Assembly (NCBI RefSeq): GCF_000315625.1
Contig: NW_005434558.1
Span: forward strand, 187,397-213,589
Origin: Guillardia theta CCMP2712
Taxonomy: Eukaryota; Cryptophyceae; Pyrenomonadales; Geminigeraceae
Length of the DNA: 26,193 bases
Direction: 5' to 3'
Both the position numbers and the translations under genes were made by a program. Numbering within the stretch: position 1 is the stretch's first letter; each line of letters begins with the position of its first letter. The notes beneath the pieces were generated by a model. That model ran no database searches, had not been told where the DNA came from, and saw nothing but the letters and a program-made list of their open reading frames with translations. Below, piece by piece: positions 17,216-25,095 of this stretch.

Positions 17216-18190
17216 GGCCCGCTGTCGCTATGCAGGACCGAGAGCGTTAAGTAGTGACTTGAAGCCACTCTCTGTCATACAACAAGCTCCATCTCTTCGA
17301 TGATGACGACCGTCAATGCGAGGCCAGTGGAATGAGAAGTTTTGAGAGGGAGCAAGGGAGATGGGACTGCACTTGGTCGTAGTCGTAGTGTGCTGGAGAG
17401 CGAGCTGGACCTGGGAGGGGGGAAGAGGGTGAGAACGAGGAGGGAGGCAGGGAGGCAGAAACCAAGGGATGGAAGGAAGGGACGAGCGAAGGAAGGAAGG
17501 GGTAAGAGCAAAGGAGAGCAGAGAAGGCGGGAGAGGAAGAGACCGCGGGACGAAATGCAAGCAAGAGGGCAGGTGATGTGGGAGGAGCTGGAGGAAGTCG
17601 AACGTAGAGGGGGTACGTTGGAGATTTGATGGGTGGGGGTAGATGGTAGCCAAATCATCCGGGGTGGGTAGGGGAATCGCCCACGGACCAAGAGACTTTT
17701 CATTATACGAATAGGTCAATTTGAGGAGGTGGGGTGGTTATTGTATCAAGGAACCAAGACAGTCGTAGAGATTTGTAGGGGTTACATGGACAGGGGGTGG
17801 GGTCCCAGTAAAGCGGGGAGTTTGGCTTACCTTCCTTGGTTGGTGAGGATTTGAGGCATAAAAAGTAGGGGTGGTGGATTGAAGGGAGGGGTACATTGTA
17901 CAAAATTCATATTTTTACCCCATATTACGGCTAAACTGACCTTGTAACATACCGGTACGTAAAAACAATGTGGGTCATCATTCTAATTAGGGGGTAGGGG
18001 TGCGTGATTCCAGTCGGGGGAACTGGGTTAACTGACAAGGTCGCGATGTTGGAGCCCTTCGATTACGTACCGTACATTACTACAGACAGTCGTATATAGG
18101 TGTGATGCTCTGTGATTTCTTGTGAACTTGAGTGTTATTCTCTGTGAAATATCGAAGAGAGCTTTACACCCTGTGACTTCATGACTCTTT
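17216..18190. other. non-coding block with G-runs
   Basis: 17340-17640 is purine-rich on the plus strand (GGAAGGAAGG, GGGAGGAGC). 17630-18010 carries spaced G-runs such as GGTGGGGGTAG, GGTGGGGTGG, GGGGGTGGGG and TTAGGGGGTAGGGG. The open frames on either strand have no family features. The region resembles 4985-5705 and 25005-25075. Confidence 0.5.
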
Positions 18191-18400
18191 CACCACTCAC
18201 GCTAAGTCAGCAATGACGTGCCGCTGTGCAGGCCCGGTGACACTCAGATCGGACTCCGGGACCATCATCGGACTGCCGCCGGGGCGCCCGGACTCGGACT
18301 CCCCGGGCCGGGGCCGCCGGGGCCCGACCGGCGACTCGAGTCGGCCGGTCGGACCGGGCCAACCTTGAACTGACTTACCGTACTCAGTGGCAATCAACGA
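18191..18400. other. GC-rich island B
   Basis: A short, extremely GC-rich block containing GACTCGGACTCC (18291-18302), a CGACTCGAGTCG palindrome and many CCGG words. It is flanked by AT-rich DNA on both sides. No protein is recognised in it. Confidence 0.5.
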
Positions 18401-19402
18401 GCTCTATGGTGGCTGACGAAATTGTTCATCGGCTTCAGAGCGAACACCGTCACAATTACATGATCTCACTCCGTGACGAAGGATATGACCGGGAGAGCCT
18501 GGGAGCCTGTCTCCCAGGTCAATGATGCATGATCTGTTTTTTTTATTTTAGTTTTGATTGGAGTTTCTGTTGCCGCTTGGATGCTTTTCAGAACAGTTTA
18601 TTTATTTCATTTTAAACAAAATTCTTTTCCATCTGAGCTTACTCACGCTACTACTATCAAATATTGAGATTATTTGGACTATTACTCCAAGTTTGATTTT
18701 GATGCTTATTGCTGTTCCGTCGCCCCCGGATGTCACTGTTCAAGTACATCTTTTCGCAAGTCCCCGTGACCGTGAAAGGGCAGTACGTCGCCCCCGCGGA
18801 AAGGAACTCGGAAGCGCATTGCGGCGCAGTGCCGTGCACGTCAAGACGGTCCCGGAAGGAACGGTGCCGGAGCGGGGTCCTGGCTGCGGCCAGCTCCCGC
18901 TGAGGACCTGCCGCACCGAACCCTACTACCCCGCGTTAGGCCGCGGAGGCGGTAGAGGTGGGAGAGGAGGCGGGCGGTCGCGGCCGCACTGTGTCCGATC
19001 CGATGATCATCGGTCTGAAAGAAGCCCTGGATGTCGAGGAGGCGACTGCGCGCTACCGAAGCTGGAGATTGTGGCTGCGTTGAGGGGTGCCAAAGCCAGC
19101 GCCAAGCCCGATCCCCGGAGTCCCCGCCGGAAGGAAGTTGGGGACCCTGGCTTTCATCGTTTGCGTGCTCGCCTGTTTCGGCAGTATCGCTCTCGCATAG
19201 TGTTTTGTTGCGGCGGATTTGTGAAATCTTTAGTTAAAGCTGAGCCGGCGTTTGAAAAACTGTTCTCTTGGTAGGATATCTTGGTGGGCGGGAAAAAAGA
19301 AAAACCGACCCACCCTTCAGGCTCCGGCGGAGGGAAATACAGGGGTCATCAGACAGGCCCCTCCGGCACAAAGCAAACTGCGGCGACTCTGGTAGACTAG
19401 CC
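18401..19402. other. AT-rich to GC-rich transition upstream of the secreted-protein gene
   Basis: 18538-18720 is AT-rich (TTTTTTTATTTTAG, TTTATTTCATTTTAAAC). 18720-19260 turns abruptly GC-rich. A frame of over 200 codons runs across both parts (18558-19274), but its composition changes with the DNA and no domain is seen, so it is not called as a gene. This region should contain the promoter of the gene starting at 19403; no core element is clear. Confidence 0.45.
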
Positions 19403-20467
19403 ATGTCCATGATGCTCCTCCGCCTCCTCCTCTTGCTCGCGCTCAGTCTCGAGGGCTGCATGGCGAACCGAGCCCAGCTCGGCAGAAGTAGCGTAGCCAA
19501 TTTTGCAAACATTCGTCATATAGAGTCAAGAAACTGGCATCTTCTCGTAGATGCCAGCTTCTTCGAAGCTGGCATCTTCTCGAGATGCTATGAAATAGGA
19601 TGTGTACGCCGTGAGAGTCTCAAGTTTGATGACAGCATCGGGAAGAATCTTGAGAGTAGCGGGACAGCTTCACAGAGTTTCCGCCAGCATTACAACAAAG
19701 CCTGGCAATCAGTAATCCCGAAGGCTGAGAACATGCCGCCGAGCTTCGAATACAGCTCCCTTCCAGAGACCTCAGGAACTGCTCCAGGGAAAGGCTACTA
19801 TCTTAAGTGCAACATGTGTTTATCTTTCAATCAAGACGTATATCTCTGCACGTTATTCAAAGACATTGTAGACGATCCAGGGAGAAACGTGAGATCAGTC
19901 ACTCCGGGAGGATCTGCCCCTTTCACAAGCGTTCTGGTTAGGACGAACCACTACATTTGTTTTGAGATCACGGAGGCTCCGGAGAAACTATTCGAAAAGA
20001 TCTATCAGCTTAGTCGAGTATCTCATGTTCTCAAGAGCGATTTCATTGGAAAGGAGGCGCAGATCGCCGCGACAGGGATATTTGTGAATGGAGACAAGGC
20101 CGTCTTCGACTTTTCTTGTGAAAAAGTACAAGAATTTCTTGTCAAAGCAGCCGAGGACGACAAACTTGGTAAGCTGTTCAACTGGGAAGTCCCTATCTTC
20201 TTGATTCATACTCCATATCGAAACTTGTTCACCGCAATCGAGGAAGTGAATCAAAACTTGAAGGAAAGTATTGAGGCAATGAGATCCGAGATCAAGGAAA
20301 GGGATCAGAAAATGAGATCCGGGATCAAGGAAAGGGATCAGAAAATCAGATCCGAGATCAAGGAAAGGGATCAGAAAATCAGATCCGAGATTAAAAATAT
20401 ATCATCTGAGATCAATCAGAGTTTGAGCACTAAACTCGATCAGATTATCAATCTCATGGCCCGCTAA
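19403..20467 (+). CDS. secreted/lumenal protein with C-terminal hendecad coiled coil, family unknown
   Basis: A single exon of 354 residues. The start at 19403 is preferred because MSMMLLRLLLLLALSLEGCMA is a clear signal peptide; upstream in-frame codons lack an ATG. The mature part is not recognised. It has scattered cysteines (YLKCNMCLSFNQDVYLC), a FEITEAPEKLFEKIYQLSR stretch and mixed helical segments. From about residue 294 there are three to four near-identical 11-residue repeats of the form RSEIKERDQKI, encoded by 33-bp DNA repeats (20282-20395), then a final amphipathic helix ending LDQIINLMAR. Eleven-residue periodicity is typical of hendecad coiled coils, so oligomerisation is likely. 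The gene has no visible introns, unlike most neighbours. The stop TAA overlaps an AATAAA at 20466-20471. Confidence 0.6.
   Translation: MSMMLLRLLLLLALSLEGCMANRAQLGRSSVANFANIRHIESRNWHLLVDASFFEAGIFSRCYEIGCVRRESLKFDDSIGKNLESSGTASQSFRQHYNKAWQSVIPKAENMPPSFEYSSLPETSGTAPGKGYYLKCNMCLSFNQDVYLCTLFKDIVDDPGRNVRSVTPGGSAPFTSVLVRTNHYICFEITEAPEKLFEKIYQLSRVSHVLKSDFIGKEAQIAATGIFVNGDKAVFDFSCEKVQEFLVKAAEDDKLGKLFNWEVPIFLIHTPYRNLFTAIEEVNQNLKESIEAMRSEIKERDQKMRSGIKERDQKIRSEIKERDQKIRSEIKNISSEINQSLSTKLDQIINLMAR
19549..19577 (+). repeat. perfect 13-bp stem hairpin inside coding sequence
   Basis: The arms AGATGCCAGCTTC and GAAGCTGGCATCT are exact reverse complements separated by TTC. Next to it, CTGGCATCTTCTCG occurs twice (19534-19547 and 19569-19582), so the hairpin seems to have arisen by a short local duplication/inversion in the codons for DASFFEAGIFS. 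Confidence 0.9.
20282..20395 (+). repeat. 33-bp coding repeats
   Basis: Three to four tandem copies of a 33-bp unit (AGATCCGAGATCAAGGAAAG followed by GGATCAGAAAATC, with small changes) encode the 11-residue coiled-coil repeat. The copies are almost identical in DNA, which suggests recent expansion. Confidence 0.9.
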
Positions 20468-20471
20468 TAAA
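20466..20471 (+). promoter_or_regulatory. AATAAA overlapping the stop codon
   Basis: A canonical AATAAA hexamer begins at the second base of the TAA stop of the secreted-protein gene. If used as a polyadenylation signal it implies a 3' UTR of only a few tens of bases. Whether this organism uses AATAAA is not known from the window. Confidence 0.4.
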
Positions 20472-20587
20472 GCCAGCCGGAGAGGCTTGAATACACTCGG
20501 AATGTCAAACCGTCGAGTCTTTTTCTCCAATATCGATATCATTTGTCATCACCATCTCCATCGTCATGATACAGGCATCATGATGAT

Positions 20588-20626
20588 GATGAATCATGCC
20601 GCATGCAAGTCATGTAGCATCCGGCC
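20588..20626 (+). repeat. left arm of a perfect 39-bp inverted repeat
   Basis: Exact reverse complement of 21445-21483 over 39 bases. Key words: GAATCATGCCGCATGCAAG and CATGTAGCATCCGGCC. On the minus strand it is in frame with a possible C-terminal peptide AAGCYMTCMRHDSSSS. No further match outside or just inside the arms. Confidence 0.95.
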
Positions 20627-21802
20627 GCCAAGCGCGGATTCGGGGGGATAGAGCTCCACTGCCAGTAGCTGCCATGAGCCTCCCGGAGAAGAGCTGCCTG
20701 AACCTGGGATAAGTGCGCCCGCCGCTCAAGATTAGGGAGGAAAGTCTGCATCAACTGTGCAGAAAAGGAGGTCCGCCCGCGAGGTGGAAGAGAGCTGGAG
20801 ATCAGGGATCGAATTGTGCAAGCGTGCTTCATCCAGGTCACTGAGGTCCATATCTGGTCCATAAGGTCCATATATTGCGGCATGCCACGATCAACCAGGG
20901 CCTGATGCAGCTAGATCCGGCTCGTCCGCTTGACGGAGGGTCCCTGCGTGCAGACCGTACCTTGTTATTCTTGACCGTATGAAGCTGGCCGTGCCAGTGG
21001 CGATGTAATAAGCTGATATGCTAACCCCTGCTTGAGGTGTGAAGCTCTCGATATCAACGATCTCTTCAAAGCATCCCTCGTCTGAAAAGGGCGGCCGAGC
21101 GTCCTAGTACCGGGTCGTGCTCCGACTCGCTGTTGAACGGTACTTGGTGGCACGTCGGGGCCAGAATTCTACTCATTGTGTCTCTCAGTGTGCTCAGTTC
21201 AAACAGACCAACCTTAGATTACGATAAAAAAAGGAAGTAGAGAAAGTTCACAGTTTGCTATGCCTGAACCTCCGAGTCTAGAACCAGTGACGTCCTCGGT
21301 CAATCGGCCTTAAATAGCCGCGGGGAATGAGTTTGAAATCTCGCCATTGAGAGTTTGAAAGGTCCATGAAGAACACTGCCACGTTGGTCGAGGTGGTCTC
21401 ACACTGATGTCCGTCAGATCCAACCAGATGCTATACGAAGGCTTGGCCGGATGCTACATGACTTGCATGCGGCATGATTCATCCGAAAGTAGGTTAGTGT
21501 CAAGCTACTGAATGACAAGATTCTGAAAACCAACAGTTCCAATTTGACGAACCTAATGGAAGATTTCAACGAGCATCTGTTTCAGGCTTTGGCATCGACT
21601 GCGAATCAAGATAAACTCAATCAATGCTTCAATCTGTATCGTTTGTCTCTACCCCTCTACTCTCCTTCTGAGTCCGATGATCGTTTGTCCTATCCCCTCC
21701 ACTCTCCTTCTCCCTTGGCAAGTTGTCATTCCCTGTTCATTCCGTCCCCTTCCACAAAGCACTAAGGGAGGGAGAATGGGAGAAAACGAAGCGCCAAAAG
21801 AG
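20627..21802. other. region within and beyond the inverted repeat; no secure gene
   Basis: A minus-strand frame of 101 residues (20883-20578) and short plus-strand frames exist but match no family. 21655-21770 is pyrimidine-rich (CCCCTCCACTCTCC). There is no transposase-like sequence between the repeat arms. Confidence 0.4.
21445..21483 (+). repeat. right arm of a perfect 39-bp inverted repeat
   Basis: Mirror of 20588-20626. On the plus strand it is in frame with EGLAGCYMTCMRHDSSES, so both arms can encode the same GCYMTCMRHDSS peptide. No target-site duplication is visible beside either arm. Confidence 0.95.
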
Positions 21803-22917
21803 TCAAGGGTCTGGGAATTCCCAGATTATTTCATTAGTCCAACCTAATCGCACGATTCTCGAAAATTTCATTTTAATCACTGCCCGATCGACGTTCAAGC
21901 TAGGCTTGGAAACGAGTGTAAAATACAGCGGACCTTCAAGATAGATAGTGCCCCTCGCTGGTCCTAAATGATAAGGATTCGCTTTGAGAGGCATGTGCAG
22001 CTCTCTCTGAAACAAAGCAGTCTTCAACAATTCTGCATCTATGCACCAAGTGAATTGTTTCCCACTGTCCGATCCTGTACACGTAACAAGCTTGTCATCA
22101 ATTGGGACCTTTTGCAATAAGGCAAGTATGCAGTTGAATACAGGAATATGAATGTCGAAGTCAAGCCTCCTTGCTTTCCTTGAATTTCAATTAACAGCTC
22201 CACGAGCATTGAGCCATCGCTTTAGAGTGTCTCTGATTATCCCAAGCTCTGTAGAGGTTTTGAAATAATCGATCATATTTCCTGGTTGTCCAAAATATGA
22301 GTGCAGCATATCAGCTGTCAGACGAAATTTTTGGAAGAAACCCATTTGGAGTCGCTCGTCCCTGTTCACACTACAAAGCCATCCGATCACACGCAAATGT
22401 TGAAGTACTCTGAATGGAACTTAGGACAGAACAGAAAGGAAATGTAACTTTGAATATTCCGACCACATCAGCCAGTGGAAGAATATCCGTGTAGATGCTC
22501 TGAAAACAATCGTTTGGTTGCATGGAATCGAGATATCTGCGATATCTTCGCTTGTACTTCAAGCATTTTATCTGAAGTGACTTCCTTGATCAATCCGCAT
22601 CTATGCTTCTTATGCACATCGTGAAAAAAGACACCAACAGAAGGAATCAAATCAAACTCCATGTCCCAGTCACAAGACAAATATTTCGGAGCATTCAAGA
22701 CATGGGAAGCCTCAAGTGATGCAAAGCATAAGGGGATTTGCGCTCTAGATTCACCAACTAACCTTTCTCGGATATTTTGCCTTGTCTCATGATCCCTCTG
22801 CTCCAGCTTTCTTCTTCTCAAGTTGGCATCAGCAGCTGCATTGCGTCGATCCATGCCGATGATGAACGAGGAAGGTGTCTGGGGGAGAGCCTCAGAGGAA
22901 ATAAAAATAATTGGCAC
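21803..22917 (-). CDS. unknown gene family, minus-strand copy; splicing uncertain
   Basis: Coding-like sequence in several pieces. It starts MPIIFISSEALPQTPSSF, or internally at MDRRNAAADANLRRRKLEQR (22855), and runs to DWDMEFDLIPSVGVFFHD. A 46-nt GTGCAT...TTCAG intron then leads in phase to IKCLKYKRRYRRYLDSMQPN and DCFQSIYTDILPLADVVGIF. Later pieces in other frames read GFFQKFRLTADMLHSYFG, VPIDDKLVTCTGSDSGKQFT and GTIYLEGPLYFTLVSKPS. The first splice works; the joins after about 22470 and about 22190 could not be made in phase, so the copy may be frameshifted or have unusual introns. A diverged relative lies head-to-head at 23043-24044. No known domain is recognised. Confidence 0.4.
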
Positions 22918-23042
22918 TTGAAGTTTTCGGTAGGGTCTTTTTTTTTAATAGGCGTGCTATTTTGATAAACGAGCTAGACTCGGACCCCACTTCATAGTAC
23001 CCATGCGTTTTAGTTTATTTCAACAATCCTCTTCAAGCCCAA

Positions 23043-24044
23043 GTTATTTCAACAGAGCAATGGCGGCGCAATCAGGGCGGCCCGGCACCGTCGTCAAGGG
23101 CTGCATCATCGCTCGGCATTGCCAAAAGGAGGAGATTGGAGCAAAGAGAACAACTTTATCCTCTACATTCGCAGGAGATACATCCAAGAATTCCACCGGG
23201 CAATCTTGCAACACCGTTGTTCCGATCATTCTGTGCACTACACCACGTTGAAGGTTTAGACATGTCATTCAATCTGGTACCATGTCTTGGTGTGAGGTTT
23301 ACGGATGTCAATGGGAAATCTGCACAAGATTCTCAACAGGATGAAACGTGTTGAATTTGATGTGGATCTAGACGAAATTACATCAGTCCTGCTTCTTTTC
23401 AAACACCTGCAACCGGACGACTGTAACGAAAATATCTGTCGTACAGGGTTGAATGGGAAAGGTTAGTGCAGCTGGACCATCAGTACATCACTCTTGCAGA
23501 ACCCTGTCATAAACATAGAATTTCCTGTGCCTTTCAAAAATGAACCCTACATGTTAGAACCTGGATCAGGTTCGTTGTATTTATAGCCGGCCCACTGACA
23601 GTCACCTTGAAACGAAATCAGAGGACACAGTACACGTGCATCGAGTCTCTTTCAAGTTCGAAAGACCCGGAATTGAATGGTACGATTGTGCATGTTTCAC
23701 ACAGAGATTTGGAGGCATCCAGATTGAACGCGAGTTTACTCAGACATTAATTTACGCAAGGATGACTTTGAAGGAGCAGCCACAATAAAGTGAAGTGTGC
23801 TCGAACCGAATTGTTGAATTTCTTCTTGTCTGCATTGCGTGAAGGTCCATCAGTGACTACCGCATGGACAGTGCATATCCCACACATGGTCAAGTTGCCA
23901 GTTAGATGCAGTAGCAGCTTTCTTCTTCTCCGATCCAATGTAGCTGTTCCCGATCATGGCAGCAGCTCGATGACTAACTTGAAAGCAAAACCCCTAATCT
24001 CGAAAGGAAGTGCTTTGACGTCTTCCTTACTGATATTTGCATGA
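23043..24044 (+). pseudogene. diverged, broken copy of the same unknown family, plus strand
   Basis: The order of matching words is the same as in the minus-strand copy: RRRLEQREQL (versus RRRKLEQRDH), DMSFNLVPCLGVRFTDV (versus DMEFDLIPSVGVFFHDV), LQPDDC (versus MQPNDC), and GSLYL followed by GPLTVTL (versus GTIYLEGPLYFTL). These words lie in different frames with stops between them, for example TGA after DSQQDETC (about 23353), and a shift inside the GSLYL/AGPL region near 23585. The family's start codon appears displaced by one base near 23059. The later part (23790-24044) is open but has no match. It is most simply a pseudogene, although unrecognised introns could explain some shifts. Confidence 0.4.
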
Positions 24045-24207
24045 TGCTGAGTTTGCAGAATGTACAAAATACTCTTCAATTCCAAAATAGCCTCCTGCCA
24101 AAGAAGCTGTGCAGTCTGTTTTCACTCAAGTGAATGTGAACATTCTTCACCATGAAAAGTTGGTTGACCCTTGTCAGCTTTGCCTTGTTGTCATTTCTTA
24201 CCTTAAA

Positions 24208-24314
24208 CAGTGAGTATTCATAACAGTGAGTATTCATATCAGAGTCAGTGAGTATTCAGTTCCGAGGTTCATACTATCATCAGTGAGTATTCATATCCTG
24301 GCAGTGAGTATTCA
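24208..24314 (+). repeat. five copies of CAGTGAGTATTCA
   Basis: Exact 13-mer copies at 24208, 24224, 24246, 24281 and 24302, with irregular spacing of 16, 22, 35 and 21 bases. Most continue as TAT or TAA. Each contains GTGAGTAT, a near-ideal 5' splice donor. Confidence 0.9.
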
Positions 24315-24714
24315 TATAGGGGGTAGGCCCGTGCCACGACGGTCACGGGTGGAGGGGACCGTCGGTCGGAACTTCTGTACCATGAAACCTCTCTTTTGTA
24401 CCAATATGTTTTCATACAGTACAATCTGTACTACCATGTATGTGATCAGTGGGCAAAACTAAAATTGCAGTCACCTCTAAAACCCGGCAAGGCGGGGGAA
24501 GGGTTCCACGCCAGCCGGGAATTCAAATCCGACCCGCCCGTGACCCCGCTTTTGTCCAGCCTCTCTACCGTACCCCTTTGATCGTCGGGTGCCTCGGAAA
24601 ACAGGGGGTAGTCAACAGGGAGTGTATATACGGACCCCATGCGAACCCCAGAAAAAGTACTAAAAAAAAAACTTACCAGATTTGCTAGGGGCTGCATATG
24701 GGTTTGTGAACGGC
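24315..24714. other. no gene seen
   Basis: Mixed sequence with short frames only. AGGGGGTAG words and a TTCAAATCC box (24524-24532) occur, but the latter is not within a tRNA-like fold. A short A-run lies at 24662-24670. Confidence 0.4.
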
Positions 24715-24930
24715 ATCCGGCGGCCGGCCGGCCGGCCCGGGGCGCCCCGGCCCGGACGGTTCCCAGGGCCGCCGGTCTCCGTCACCCCGGCCGGCGGGGC
24801 TGCCGGCCGGGCCGCGGCTTGGTCCGAGTCCGAGTCGCCCGCGGCCGTTCAGTGGCGGCGGGCCCGGCGGAAGCCCAGGCTGCGGCACCGCACTCAGCTG
24901 CGGCGGCAAGTTCACGTCCCGGCCACTGAG
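24715..24930. other. GC-rich island C
   Basis: The most GC-rich block of the window, with GGCCGGCCGGCCGGCC-type words. It contains the reverse complement of GGCGACTCGGACTCGGA at 24823-24839, exactly as in island A. An open frame runs through it into the SOUL gene, but its Gly/Pro/Arg-rich product looks like translated GC-rich DNA, so I do not include it in that gene. Confidence 0.55.
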
Positions 24931-25095
24931 AGTCAGTGTTATAAAGCGGATGTGGGGGTGTTTATGTCTGGAGCTCACCGGGTAGAGGAACTCAATAATG
25001 TCTTTGAATTAGGGGGTACTTCTAATTTGAGGGTAGGTAGGGTGCGTTTGCACCCCTTGAGATCATGGGGTGGGTGGGTTGTCAGTGTAGAACTA

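Noticed and set aside
18558-19274. 238-codon plus-strand frame upstream of the secreted-protein gene
   Set aside because: Its composition switches from AT-rich-type to GC-rich-type residues with the DNA; no domain and no signal peptide context.
20578-20883. 101-residue minus-strand frame in the inverted-repeat region
   Set aside because: No family match and no splice or promoter support; mentioned only because its end overlaps the repeat arm.
24519-24535. tRNA T-arm-like TTCAAATCC box
   Set aside because: No acceptor stem, D-arm or anticodon arm can be drawn around it.
24682-25095. N-terminal extension of the SOUL gene through the GC-rich island
   Set aside because: The Gly/Pro/Arg-rich sequence mirrors the DNA composition, and a better leader begins at 25096.
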